This document shows positions 1 through 11,446 of a stretch of 64,000 bases of DNA, piece after piece. Under the pieces are notes generated by a model. That model worked only from the letters and a program-made list of their open reading frames with translations. It searched no databases and was not told the origin of the DNA. The first letter of the stretch is position 1; each line of letters starts with the position of its first letter. Made by a program: the position numbers and the translations under genes. This stretch comes from Micropterix aruncella (lineage: Eukaryota > Arthropoda > Insecta > Lepidoptera > Micropterigidae): NCBI GenBank assembly GCA_944548615.1, contig OX155967.1:434001-498000 (forward strand), read 5' to 3'.

Positions 1-745
1 ATTTAGCCAAACACATACAAAGTAGAAGTGATTCAACAGGGTTTGTTTCTTCTCAGACTACCCCTACGGTGTCGTTTTATTTAACTCCCACAACATCGGA
101 AGAAATTTCCCAAATGATAGACTCGTTAAAAAATGCCTCCTCTCCAGGTATTGACAATCTCAATTCAAAAGTTTTCAAAAACTCAAAAAATTAACTAAGT
201 GGTCCCATAGCACACATAGTCAATTATAGTTTCAAGCAGGGCATATTTCCTGAAGCACTTAAATGCGCTAAAGTAGTTCCTATATTTAAAAGTGGTGTCA
301 GAATGGATATAAATAATTATAAGCCAATTTCTCTTTTAAGCACCTTATCCAAAATTATAGAGAAAGTCGCAAAAAAACGTGTTCTGAAATATTTAAAAGA
401 AAACAATCCTTATCTAATAACCAGTTTGGGTTTAGAGAAGGAATTGGCACAACTGATGCAATCGCAGAAGTGACACGTATTATTAATTGCCATGTGGATG
501 AGGATAAAAAGTGCATAGCTGTTTTCTTGGATCTCGCAAAGGCATTCGATACAGTCTCGCAAGATAAGCTCGTTCGGAGGTTGGGGGAAGTTGGAATCCA
601 GCATGTCACACTCAACTGGTTTAAGACCTATTTGCAAAATAGAAAACAAATTATCACCATTAATAATGTAACCAGCAAACCGGAAGACCTGCCATTTGGC
701 GTTCCTCAGGGTAGTGTTCTCGGGCCTATTTTATTTCTCATTTAC
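1..745 (+). pseudogene. jockey-like LINE reverse transcriptase, N-terminal part (degenerate)
   Basis: Conceptual translation gives the start of a LINE reverse transcriptase in shifted frames: a SPGIDN thumb/finger motif near 150, NYKPISLL near 318-345, FLDLAKAFDTV near 520-552 and GVPQGSVLGP near 700-730. An in-frame stop lies near 192 and a frameshift near 420-470. The sequence is closely related to the longer copy at 37.4-39.95 kb, so both belong to one jockey/CR1-like family. The coding sequence stops abruptly at an inserted LTR and resumes at 2428. The 5' end lies outside the window. The element is dead. Confidence 0.85.
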
Positions 746-2427
746 TGTCACGCTGAGGAAACCTTAGGAGTCGCATTTCCTTGCGTGGAAACCTTGTCGC
801 ATTTTCTCGCGTGGAAACGCCGGGGAAACATTTCGATTTACTCGAGATAATTTGATTTCCGATAGGTTAGATGTCAAACGTCAAATGTCTTGACAGCTGA
901 CAGCCCTATTTTTCTTTTTAGTAAAGCCATGAGAACAAGCCTTTTGCACCTAATTGCTGATCGCGTAAATGCCACATCCAAAATATTCCTTGATAAGTAC
1001 GTTTCATATTTAAGGAAATAAAACCAATAAAATTATTACTATCGCAGAAAATTAACATTTAATATGCTGGTCAACATAAATAAAACTAGGAATTATCCCT
1101 CATAATTCAATAAATTGATATTTTTATTGGAGTCAAATTATCTATGGTTTGACAATTTCGAGCTAGATAAAAGCCGGGTTCCGCATCCGCCATTTTCACT
1201 TTTTGGGCCTTTTACGTCGATCGGCAAGTCGACCCTTGGCAAGCTCTGGACCCCTCATTTCTTCGGTAAGTCGTTTTAATTGGGTTATTCGGGAATGCCG
1301 TGATGGTTTCCAGCAAGTGCACATAGCTTTATGGGGGTTCGCATCGCGTTTGCCTTTTGGAATGAGGAAACGCGCCACGAGCACGTGCCCGCTGGAGGTT
1401 GGAGGGACGGCCGACCCACACTAATCCTTTTTCCATCCTTACCGGCAAAAAGGGAGATTTCCGCTTAGGGCGAAGCTAATGCGTGGCGTTTCTTGTGGTT
1501 TTACAGGGGTCCTTGAGGGTTACGACTTCATCGCCAAGGGTGCGCTCTAACATCATGCGGTCGGCGTAAAGGGTCGCCACGTGCGTCAATCGTCCGCGCG
1601 CACCTCTCCTCCGGACTCCTCGCGCGCGCGCGACGCCTTCATGAGCACGTGCGCGACCGGCGCAATAGCCCGGACCGGCTGAGACTGCGGTTCCGCCGAG
1701 GACGTCCGTCGCCCGTCCGCCTCGGAACCTGCCCTCCTCCGCCGGGCGCGCCGCCCGTATCGTCCCGTCGCCCGCTTCAGCTGCGGGCGCGTCGCCAAAT
1801 CATCACATCGGATCACTCGGGCGAGTTTCTTCGCCGCCGGCCACGCGTGACCGCGGCCGTCCACCTTCGTCGGGGGCGCTCCAGGGGTTGAGCGTCCCGT
1901 CGCCCGCTTCAACTGCTGTGCCCGCCCCGGGCGTTCGCTGACGACCGCCTTCACCGCGTGAACCCGTCTACCCGCCGCACGTCGAAACCTGCTCCGCTCT
2001 CCGGCAGCAGCTTCTAGCGCCTCTTCCGCGCCTCTGCCGACTTCAAGGCAGTCTGTGCCCGACCCCGCAAGGCGTCCGTGTTAGCTGAGCCGCGGGATCT
2101 CTCCGATTCAACTTTTGCAAGCCCGTCCCCGGAACCTTTTCCCGAATCAAGTGAACTCGAGAAACATGCCCTCGACCTGAGGCTCTTGCTCCCCTTTTTT
2201 TATTTTCTCTTCCATTGTTTCTCTTCAAGTAATTTTAAAGAATTATATTTTAAACGATTGCTATTTCAAATAAATCAAATAAATGAATGTTTAAATCATC
2301 AAGGCGCATTATCGCCCCATATATCCGTCGGTCGGTCGACGAGTTTAAATAAAGATACATTTTACTAATTCATTTCTTTTATTTTATGATATTAATATTC
2401 ATGTCGCAACCAGCAACGTGACATTAC
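742..2427 (+). mobile_element. GC-rich solo LTR-like insertion (746-2423) with 4 bp TSD TTAC
   Basis: The insert starts TGTCACG and ends CGTGACA, the TG...CA ends with short inverted repeats expected of an LTR. It is flanked by TTAC at 742-745 and 2424-2427. Removing the insert and one TTAC joins the RT frame across the site, so the boundaries are secure. An AATAAA-type signal lies near 2347. The middle (about 1150-2160) is far richer in G+C than the rest of the window, and its small ORFs look like composition artefacts. A 4 bp TSD fits a Gypsy-type integrase. No internal gag/pol is present, so I read it as a solo LTR of about 1.68 kb. A non-autonomous DNA element with 7 bp ends is the alternative. 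Confidence 0.75.
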
Positions 2428-3052
2428 ATAAATAAATTATGCGATCTGGTGGGGTATAATATGCTGCGTTGGCAAAAGCACATTGAGATGTTGACAAGCA
2501 AGGTTCGGAAACTTTCCTACGTATTCCGGGAAGTGAGAAATATTTTAGACCCGGGAACACTAAAAAATACGTATTATGCATTATGCCAAAGCATTCTTTG
2601 TTATGGCATAATCGGGTGAGGTGGTTGTGCATCAACTATCCTCCAGCCTCTTGAAGTAGCGCAAAAGTGTATACTAAAAATTATCGAGTAAACCGTATCG
2701 ATATCCTACGAACCAGTTATATAAAGATAGTAATATTTTGGACCCAAGACTGTTGTACATTAAGATAGCCTTGATACACGCAAAATTCAAAATGCCACTT
2801 ATTAACGCACGAGTGAGACTCACCAGAGCTGCAAAGAATGACGATATGATAGTGCCAAGAACTCGTACGACTTTCGGACAGAGACATTTCAACTTCATAG
2901 CACCGAGAATGTACAACTACCTGCCTGATGTCGTTAAACGCATTGAAACCAAAAATAAATTTAAAAAATCGGTTTCTAGTTGGCTTATTAAAGAAGGCAG
3001 GGAAAACATCAATGGAATGTTGAATATTGTATATTATTTTTTTGTATATTAA
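2428..3052 (+). pseudogene. jockey-like LINE reverse transcriptase, C-terminal part
   Basis: This continues the RT of 1-745 beyond the inserted LTR. The translation resumes with an INKLCDL segment, then jumps to the thumb region near 2466, so the FADD palm motif has been lost by an internal deletion. A stop follows near 2616. The C-terminal region is open at 2738-3052 and ends in a segment rich in K/R and aromatic residues (VVKRIETKNKFKKS). The related copy at 39.8-39.95 kb matches the ILDPxTLKxTYYALCQSIL stretch but is truncated before this C-terminus. This is the only copy in the window that keeps the family's C-terminal end. Confidence 0.8.
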
Positions 3053-3788
3053 TTTTTCGCATTATTCTTCAATTTTAGACATATATTTTTACTTTCAAAC
3101 ATATTTTTACTTTTACTCTACACGTTAATAATTATTATCAAAGTAAAAGAATTTCTACAAATTTAATTGTTTTAATTTAAAAAAAAAAAATTATTATATA
3201 ATAATTATTTAGTAATTTGATTAGATACATCTAAACAATATTTTATAAAGTCTGCCTTAGAACAGGCCCTGGCCTAGTTAGGCGACTTTTATTCATTACT
3301 CTATCTCCTCGAGAATCAGTTTTTTGCTAACGTCTCATATATATATACAACATGATATGGTAAACTGTACAAACAAACTTGTGTAATACTATAAATAAAT
3401 TGTATAATAAACACAAAAATAATAAATGAATTAACTATTAGTACCAAAGTGCCCCTTCTAATAAACCATTGTGCTCCATGGGTGGGGTACAATGGCACAA
3501 AACTAATTTTTCATCAAAACCTTAATATTCTGCGTATATTTAGAAAAAATAATACTTCAACCATTATTCTTTAAAATATATGAGTTTCAATTTTTGTGTA
3601 CCAAACTGCCCAGCCTTCCCCTATTCTCAATTAAATAAAAAGTTGCAAAACCGGTTAACGATTCTGAGATATTGCAAAATGGCCGATTTAAATACTAGCT
3701 TTTTTAAGTACCGTGCTCAATAATGAGCACAAAGGAATCTCATTACCTAAAATAATTTTTGCCTATTTTTAACGGAAATTATTCAGAT
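3053..3788. other. non-coding stretch: LINE 3' UTR and AT-rich DNA
   Basis: No supported gene. The first part is the 3' untranslated region of the upstream LINE, with an A-run near 3178-3190. A TCTGCCTTAG segment near 3250 recalls the GTCCGCCTTTTGTA motif in the 3' UTR of the LINE ending at 42.89 kb. The rest (about 3340-3788) is AT-rich with no motif I recognise. Confidence 0.5.
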
Positions 3789-3970
3789 AGGTTAAGTTTT
3801 AAAGACATGTTTTTAAATTTAATTAACAATAATAGTGAACTGTCTGATATCAAGAAGTTCTACTAATTGAAAGGTGCATTAAAAAAGGATGCTGCCACAG
3901 TTATTTCCAGTATCGATTGTTACAAGGAGAAATACAATGTCGCATAGAATGCTCTCTTAACTCGTTATGA
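3789..3970 (+). pseudogene. BEL/Pao gag fragment
   Basis: Translation gives a degenerate gag piece with FKDMFLNLI, LSDIKKFY, LKKDAATVISSID and ALLTRYD-like segments, the pattern of the DUF1759-type gag of BEL/Pao elements. Two in-frame stops interrupt it (near 3864 and 3945). It is cut at 3970 by a copy of the LTR also seen at 746. BEL/Pao pol sequence appears on the far side at 7268, so this is the left remnant of one Pao element whose C-terminal gag and protease region is missing. Confidence 0.65.
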
Positions 3971-4576
3971 TGTCACGATGAGGAAATCTTGGGAATCACA
4001 TTTCCACGCGTGAAAACGCCATAGAAACATATTGTTCGATTTACTCTTCTTTTTCTTCTTCTTCTTATTTGTGGCAATTCCACGCAGCTTCGTTGCTGGC
4101 GATTGTGCCAATATGGCAAATTCTTCTTCGTTTCCTGTGTTGTCTTGACAACGGGGTGGGAAGTATGGTTAGTAGCCAACCTACGGACAAAGACAAGGGA
4201 CAACACTGTTTTAAGTACTTAACATAGGAACCACAATATGGACATTACAGGGATAAACGTAAGAAGGGATGCCTGTTAGGGAATAATTTAGTTAATAATT
4301 TAGACGATGAGACATAAGTATTGGAGGAAAAGATATAGTGGGAATAGATCTTGGAAAGTAGCTTTTAGGTTAGGGAGAGTTGGTCTTACTAAGCGGTCTG
4401 AGGTGCTGGAAAAGTAAGAGAAGGGAGGGGATTCAGGATTAGGATTAGGGGCGGCACCCCCAACGCCAGCCGAGACCGAAGCCCCACCCTTGCACCTGGC
4501 CATTGTGACAATGTGCCCTCCATCAGCTCCTGCTTGCAGCCAAAAATCCTATTCCAGAGCCTATTTCCAGATCGGT

Positions 4577-5273
4577 CTTCAAGGGACTGCCTCAGGGTAG
4601 CGTGCTCTCTCCCATTCTCTACAACCTTTATACGAGGGGAGTGGAGGACGTCGTTCTTGGCCATTGCAGGATCCTTCAATATGCAGATGACGTGGTGATT
4701 TATGATTCCTCATCTAACCTCTCTGCCACTATTCAGAGGATTTCCGAAGCGTTCGAAGCACTGGAAGAGCACTTAAATAACGCGGGCTTAGCTATCTCTC
4801 CCCCCAACAGCAGTGCCATAATCTTTTCTCGGAGAAAAATCCCCCCGCTAGTGAGCATAGCCTATAAGGATTCATCCATCCCACTCAAATCTCGAGCCAA
4901 ATTTCTCGGTGTTACCCTGGACTCAATACTCCTGTGGAGGAGCTATATCGACCAGGTTGTGACCAGAGGTGAGAAGTCTCTGAACATCCTTCGGGCCATC
5001 AGCGGGGTGTGGTGGGGCTCCCACCCCTTTACGGTTAAACTCCTTTATAACTGCCTAATTCGGTCGCATATTGATTATGCTGCCTTCATTTGTTTCCCGC
5101 TAAGCAAGCACCTGCAACATAAACTAAACTGCCTGCAATTTAAGGGACTCAGATGCACCATCGGCGCTATGAGAAGTTCCCCTACTAATGCCCTCCTCGT
5201 CGAATCCTGTGAACCCCCGGTCAACCTTCGCTGTCAACTTTTGGCAGATAGGTTTTATCTTAAACGTATTTAA
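4577..5273 (+). pseudogene. I-like LINE reverse transcriptase fragment
   Basis: The reading begins in the RT palm: GLPQGSVLSPILYN, then the catalytic YADDVVIYD motif near 4680-4706, then AKFLGVTLD (primer grip region) near 4900-4920 and a thumb/connection region to 5273. All N-terminal RT motifs are absent through internal deletion. After the stop at 5273 the connection region continues in another frame with further breaks up to the RNase H at about 5473. On its own it cannot be functional. Confidence 0.85.
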
Positions 5274-5472
5274 TTAAACAACCACCCCCTAATTCCAAAA
5301 CTTACCATACTCTCCGAATTATCATTAAATATCCCTAACAGCAAAGCCCCCACTCTTTGCGTCAGCCATAGAAAGCTTTCCCGATTCCCGATACAGAAAC
5401 TCTCTTCTCCCTGACTTCAGTCTTCCCTTTTTTGAGAGGTTCACCACCCTCAATATTATCCCCCAAACGGTA

Positions 5473-6882
5473 TTGAGGAAAACCCCAACGGGAGAACGAC
5501 CATCCCCCCTGAACAATGGAATATTTTATAATCTTGTGTATTCCTCTTTCCCAGGGTGGGATCTCATCTTTACAGATGGGTCTAAGGCTGAGGCTGGCAC
5601 ATATGTAAGTGTAGGTGTTTTTCACCTAAATCGCAAGCTCCCCCTTCTGTTAAAACTCCACAACCGGGCCTCAATCTACACCGCTGAGAGCATCGCCCTC
5701 TTGAAAGCTTTAGAATATGTTTCGGTCAACCATATATCTCCATGCGTCATCTTCTCGGACTCCCTAAGCCTGGTTGAAAAAATGAACAACCCTGCAATTT
5801 CTCATCGACCAACCCATAGTTAGTTAGTTAGTTTTCCTGGGCTATTTCCCGCACTTGGCCTCTTGATTGGGCCGTTGTGCATGGCTCATGTTTCTATTTA
5901 TGTTACTCCAGCCAACCAAGGCTATCCCAGAAGGTTAGCAGCCTGATTAGGTTGCTACAGGCCTCCGGGACAGATGCTGGAGATTGTAGTATTCCTGCCC
6001 GTTGCTCTGCCACGCTCCTGCATTCCATGAGCACATGCTGTGGCGTTTCTTCTTCCTCCATGAATCCTCTGCATAGAGGGCTGTCTGTCACACCTATGGT
6101 AAACAGGTGTTTGTTTAGGGGACAGTGGCCTCTCATAGTACCTGTGACTTTACGGATTTTGTCCCTATTTAATCTGGTGAGGATGGTTTTCGTGTTATAC
6201 ACAATATATGCCAGAAGGTGTGGAGATTTGGAGAGTGGCCTGAAGATTGGATAGAGTTTTCAATCGACCAACCCATATTGAAAACTCTATCAGGTCTCTG
6301 TTTTGCACTGTTGGGGAAGGAGGGGGTGAAGTAATCCTCACATGGATCCCTGGCCATGCTGGAATAGCAGGCAATGAAACAGCAGACAGTCTGGTTAATG
6401 AAGCCCGCTCTAAGGGAGTTCTCCTCCAGGTTAAGATCACGGCGTCTGATCTTCTCCCCCTGATTGAAGAGGAGATGAGAAATCAGTGGGAGAAGGTCTG
6501 GCGCTCCTCGTACAAGATTAAGGGAATTCACTACTCCCAAATTAATCCTCTGATCCCCAATATGCCGTGGTTTTACAAAAAGCCGTTTAAACGGAAGGAA
6601 ATTACCACTATAAGCAGAATGCGCCCGGGCCACTACTCGGCGCCTGCTCATCTTTATCGCCTAAACATTATCTCTTCTCCCCAGTGCGACTGTGGTTTCA
6701 CCTCCTGCACAGTTGATCACCTCATTTTTGCCCCCTCCTTAATAATTTCCCTTCTTTTATCCCAAACCTTATCCAAATGAAAATTCAACTTCCTACCAAA
6801 GTTGACATCCTTTTAGCATCTAACTATATAAAAATTTATAGAATTATAGCCAAATTCATCTCCCTCAACCATTTGGCTATTT
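5473..6882 (+). pseudogene. LINE RNase H and C-terminal zinc-knuckle region, interrupted
   Basis: The translation shows an RNase H fold: FTDGSKAEAG near 5570, AESIALLKAL near 5683 and FSDSLSLV near 5754 carry the acidic residues. The reading then breaks at a 444 bp insertion and resumes near 6278 with VILTWIPGHAGIAGNE, the last RNase H motif. A cysteine-containing segment (CDCGFTSC...H) follows near 6685, as is usual behind RNase H in this LINE group. A single frameshift near 6740-6778 moves the last 35 or so codons into another frame, ending at 6882. Removing the insertion with one 15 bp TSD copy restores the RNase H frame. Confidence 0.8.
5804..6277 (-). mobile_element. 5'-truncated LINE fragment (5819-6262) with 15 bp TSD
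   Basis: Direct repeats ATCGACCAACCCATA at 5804-5818 and 6263-6277 flank the fragment. Read on the minus strand it encodes the C-terminal zinc-knuckle tail of an I/R1-type LINE (RGHCPLNKHLF, SPLCRGFMEEEETPQHVL) and ends in a TAAC repeat tail at about 5819-5832. It belongs to the same family as the longer minus-strand copy at 18001-19285. The 5' junction carries an extra inverted copy of flanking DNA (see findings). Confidence 0.85.
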
Positions 6883-7267
6883 AAAGCTCCCCAAAAAGGG
6901 CTTTCACCTAGGGCTGACCGGGACTCGGTCGCTTTCAGTGTCTGGCCGGGGGGAATGTGACTCTCGTTGGCGCCTCGGGTCAGTGGAAAAAGCTACTAAA
7001 TACAGTGGATTTTTTCGATTTACTCAATATAAATCGATAGGAAATTAGGTTATATCGAAATGTCAAACGTCTTGACAGCTGATAGTTCCTTTTTTCTTTT
7101 TGGTTTAAAGCCACAATAATAAGCGTTTCCGCCAAAACAACGATAGCGTAAAAATAAATCCACAATTGTCTTGGATAATTATTACGATTAATTAAAAAGG
7201 GAATAAAACAAATAAAAGTATTATTAAGATAGAAAATTATGCTAGTAAAGCGTAATAAATCTAGGAA

Positions 7268-7713
7268 TTATGAAAGAGTGTGAGAAATCGTACATTGAGT
7301 CTGTTTCTTGTACTGCCATTGGGAGGTATGAAGTTGATTTAGCAATTGTATTTGAGAAACTTAGAAATTTAGGAAATTTTTACCACTATACGTATGGACG
7401 TTTTCTGTCTCTAGAAAGAAAATTCAAAAAACACCTTGATTTTTTTGTAAAATATTAAGAATTCATTGATAATTGTGTCATTGAGTCATGCGCACGAAGT
7501 CTTCAATTTTCTGCAGATATCTGGATCCATTAAAAAGAAATACTATATGCTGCATCATTCAGTATTTAAGGATTCGTCGTCCACAACGAAACTGTGATTA
7601 GTGTTCAATGCATCCGTCCAAGTTCATCAGGTGTAACATTAAATAATACAATATTGGTCGGTACTGTCGTACAACCAGACTTGTTTACGATATTATTGCG
7701 GTTCCGTACATAT
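7268..7713 (+). pseudogene. BEL/Pao pol fragment upstream of the RT
   Basis: Translation gives the segment that precedes and begins the BEL/Pao reverse transcriptase: GRYEVDLAIVFEKL near 7320, RFLSLERKFKK near 7400, then with a stop and shifts the VFNAS, SSGVTLNNTILVG and QPDLFTILLRFRT motifs near 7595-7710. The last is the conserved Pao stretch just before the first RT catalytic segment. A DNA transposon interrupts the frame at 7714 and it resumes at 11451. Several stops (7456, near 7590) make it a pseudogene. Confidence 0.8.
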
Positions 7714-8430
7714 CGCTCACCTAAAACGAGACTGACTTAACTCAAAATTTTCAATTTTTTAACTAATTATGCAGTTTTATACTGGTAACGCGCTCTATCC
7801 GTAGACACATCAAACTTGTTCCTATCTTACTCGTACGCAATAATATGAATATGCGCGTCTCTCTAGCACCGAGCGAAATGAGCGATTGAACGAAAGCGAG
7901 ACAGCCTTGTTTCAGTGTTGCGTCAGCTGGCTTCGACCGAGCACTTGTTTTTCGTCGTAAGGAGCAAAGTGGCCATCTCGATCTAGAAGAGCAGGTAAAT
8001 AAATGCAATTATTTTGAAGTCGTGAGGGACGCAATTCCAAAGACAACTGTATAGACTTGAAATTTGGTAAAAAAAAGTGTTATAATTTAAAAAGTAACAG
8101 TTTCGTTTTAAATTTTTCATTTGTTATGTGAAACATTTAGCAAACTGGCTGTCTCGTCCTCACATTGACCCATTGCTTGCACTAGAATTTAGACACTTTT
8201 GGTTTCCTAATCATATAGAATTCAATTTTATTCCCATTTTTTGGTACATTTAAGAAAGTGTTTGTTTTGATTTGAAATAATAACAATATTTCTCTTTTAT
8301 ATGCAAATGTGCCTGTTTTTCGTCAAACAAATTATCAATTATTTAAATATATTTATTTTTTTAGTATGTAAAACGTATGTAAAAAAGTATGTAAAACGTT
8401 CTTCATTATTACCTTGAACATTTCGGATCG

Positions 8431-9527
8431 CATGCTAAGAACAGTAGTGAAAGAAACCGATCATGAAAGTGGCGTGATATTAAGAGACATGAGGGGAATG
8501 CATGAGAATCGAAAGACACTAGACCCCTAATTTGTTAAAGATATAAAGGATCATATCAATACTGTTCCCCGTATAGAATCTCATTACATGAGAGCTAACA
8601 CAGCTCGAGAGTTTATTGATGGAAGCAAGACTGTAGCAGAATTATACAGAGACTTCAAAGAAGACCAAGAAAAAAAGAAAAAAAATAGGAACATACGACA
8701 TACCTTAAAATCTTCAACACTCAGTTTAACATTGGGTTTTATTCTCCAAAAACAGATCAATGTGATCTTCTGCCTTCTATTATAAGTCCAAACTTAATTC
8801 CCATAACTTCACAATGACAGAGTTGACTAAATTGGAAGACATTAATCAAAGGCATCGTAAGTGCAGCTATGACAACGTGCACTGTTATTTTTGGTCTGAA
8901 ACAGATGCAAACCGAGGTGCCAACGAAATAGGCTCATGCGTTTTGAAATACTTAGAGGAAACTAATTCAAAAGCAAACAAACAACTTGATATAATCTTTT
9001 ACTTTGACAACTGCTGTGAACAGCAAAAAAACAAATATATAGTCACAGCGTACATGTATGCCGTTACAAAATATGATAACATTCGATCAATCACGCACAC
9101 ATTTATGATTAAGGGCCACACAGAAAACGAAGCTGATAATGTCCACTCTCTTATCGAAAAACAAGTACAACGAAACATGAAATCAGGGTCCATGTATATA
9201 CCAGCTCGGTACGTAAGCATAATTAAAAATGCGAAGAAAACGTGTACAAAATTCAGTGTACACGAATTGACACATGACGCTTTCAAAAACCTTAAGGATC
9301 TTCAGGAATCTTGGGGTTCAAACTTAAACAAGAATGTGTCAGGTGTATCAATCAAATGGGCTAATATTAGAATAATCAAAGTAGAGAAGAAAGATCCCAC
9401 AACTTTTATGTACAAAGAGAGTTTTGATCAAGAAGATTATGCAACAGTTATGGTCCGAAACCACAGAAACAAAAGGCACACTCCGCTCAGAGAGATCAAA
9501 CCTACTCTGGCGTATGATCAAAAATAA
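8431..9527 (+). pseudogene. DUF7869-type transposase-like protein (degenerate)
   Basis: The N-terminal part (8431-8790) shows IESHYMRANTAREFI followed by a Y...FNTQFNIGF-like and DQCDL zinc-binding remnant, with one stop near 8528 and a frameshift near 8700. The C-terminal part, 8814-9527 (237 codons, open), has NRGANEIGSCVLKYL, FDNCCEQQKNK and GHTENEADNVHSLIEK. These match, in order, [21 protein letters not shown] and GHSFMSCDRDFAQIE in the element at 26.7-29.2 kb. The spaced D/E/H residues look like an RNase H-like transposase core, but that is an inference. The family name DUF7869 is from memory. Flanking TIRs support a transposase role. Confidence 0.65.
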
Positions 9528-11446
9528 CCTCTCTCGATTAACAAAAAGAATGACATCATGGAACTTTTGAATAAGGGCGTGATTCCGAGTTCCTATTGCG
9601 ACTTCTTCAGCAATTTGTAATGGTCTAACTTTTTCTATGTATTTTTTTCTTTATATCAATTGTAGTATCTAGGCACTTTTACTGTTAACATTACAAAATT
9701 ATATTTATGTGTTCTATTATCATATGAAACGACATAACCTAAGAAAAATTTAGTCTCTTGTTAGAAATGAAAGAGGTATGAGATAAGTTACATGCTCATA
9801 AATGTTATAACATATTCCTAAAGTTATAATTACTGAAAATATTACGTTTTATATTTTCATTAGCCTATGCCTAATTACTGTTAGTGATTTTGAACGAAAA
9901 ATATTCTAAATAATACTTTATTGCATTTTTAATCAAATTAAAATAGTAAAATATTGCATAAATTTCAAATATTTAGTACATTTCATATAATTTACAAAGA
10001 TTTTATGGGTCTTCATACATTTTTTTCCAAAATTTGACTAAAATTGTTTTCAAAAATTTGATTCTATAAGGTAATAAAGCCGATAGAGTCTTAACTGTTT
10101 CTGTATATTTATTTCTAGGCTGCCATAATTCGAGTTAGTGTGTTTTTTCTACAGGAAACTGATTTCTTGACAGACACAATCCTAAAAGTGTCCCTAAAAA
10201 TGCTAATAAATTAAGTCTTTAGAGACACGCATGCCAATTTTCTCCTTTTAATATATAATATAAAATTAAATGCCGGATTTTAATAGTATCATATTTATAT
10301 TGATTCAAGCCAGTTAACGACTCTTTACGGGTGGTTCTCCAAATATTGGGAAAAACACGGTTCCGGCATGAATAACTATGTTCCCGATGTCCCATAGTAT
10401 TCTAATATTTTTTTACATGTAGAACTAAAGTACCTCTAACTTTGGAATATTTAACATGTGGCTTAATCATAATTGAAGGTCCTGAAAAAAAATGTGAAAC
10501 CATGAAACTCTAATTACCGTCCCTGTCACTTTCTCCATTTTTCGACTTTCGAGTGAATGGCATTCCACACTTGTAAATAATAGAGCTGTTTAACTTATGT
10601 ATCCATAAACTACGATTCCAAAAGCTTTATTTTATATGGTTTTAATAAATCATATTTCATATTTTATACCGTTTATAACGTTCCGAACCGATGTCACCAC
10701 AATTTCTCAAATTACCGTTGCCAGTTTTCAAAACGTCGCACATCACTAATTATTACGCCAATCACTAGAAGGCGTTTGCTATAAAGTTTACCCCAGTGTG
10801 CCCTTTGCACTGATCTAGAGCGGACCTATCGGCTGCGCCTACTTTTGTCGATAAATTGCACGGTACGTCTAATTTTGGAGAAAAGTTGCAATTTGCGGTT
10901 ATTTCATAATTACCTTCGCAGCGAAATTAAAGTGCGTGTTACTTGGTGGAGTTGTGGTGAATATTACTTATTATTAAGTTTGTTGACGTTAACATTTTTC
11001 TAGCATTACTTTTTAGTTTTATAGTAAAAGTAGCCCTAAAAAAAATAAAAACCATCAAATCATAATTACCGTTATCCTAATTACCCTCGCCACGATTTCA
11101 AATTACCGTCGCCAATTTGTATTTCAAAGGCGTTTATCTTTTTTTCTATGACGGATATTTAAAAAACTTTTACACTGTTATACAGTGCTCTTCAATATCT
11201 ACAAAAAAAAATATAAAAAAAAAATAAGAATAAAAAATTACATTCTTTGAAATCAGTGAAAGGACGCCGGATTTCCACATTTCTGGAGATCAACCCTTAC
11301 AATAACCTTAATACTTTTGATCTATCTGCCATACATCTTACGAAATCTCAGTTTTAGATAGGAAGAAGTTCACTGCAATTTAGTTTTTTGCGATTTCCCA
11401 AAATTCACCTTTTCTGAGTTGCGTCAGTCTCGTTTTAGGTGAGCGA
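9528..11446. other. non-coding 3' part of the DNA transposon with repeated AATTACCGT motif
   Basis: No gene is visible. AT-rich DNA runs to the 3' TIR. Between about 10510 and 11118 the short motif AATTACCGTYGCC, exact or nearly so, recurs at least five times (near 10512, 10709, 10908, 11060, 11078 and 11104). Confidence 0.55.

Larger units (their letters stand above)
4047..7013 (+). mobile_element. I-clade-like LINE, internally deleted, with 12 bp TSD
   Basis: The insert is bounded by direct repeats TTCGATTTACTC at 4035-4046 and 7014-7025, a clear target-site duplication inside the LTR copy. It starts with a pyrimidine-rich 5' end and ends without a poly-A tail. It encodes the C-terminal half of an RT and an RNase H, the order typical of I/R1/LOA-group LINEs. 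ORF1, the endonuclease and the N-terminal RT are missing, because the 5' part (4047-4576) runs straight into the GLPQGSVLSP motif. The 2967 bp body also holds a younger 444 bp insertion at 5819-6262. Confidence 0.8.
3971..7267 (+). mobile_element. partial copy of the 746-2423 LTR, split by an I-like LINE
   Basis: The pieces 3971-4046 and 7026-7267 match, in order, the first ~350 bp of the LTR at 746-2423: TGTCACG start, GTGGAAAACGCC-like stretch, CGATTTACTC, then TGTCAAACGTC and CTTGACAGCTGA segments. The rest of the LTR is absent, because Pao pol follows directly. A 6 bp direct repeat TTATGA (3965-3970 and 7268-7273) borders the block. It could be a TSD or microhomology at a deletion junction. 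Confidence 0.65.

Noticed and set aside
1196..1954. Several 60-120 codon ORFs in the GC-rich block
   Set aside because: Arg/Pro-rich translations on both strands with no domain; explained by high GC and lack of stops inside the LTR-like element.
1150..2160. GC-rich block as a possible rDNA fragment
   Set aside because: No conserved 18S or 28S segments recognised; ends and TSD show an LTR-like insertion.
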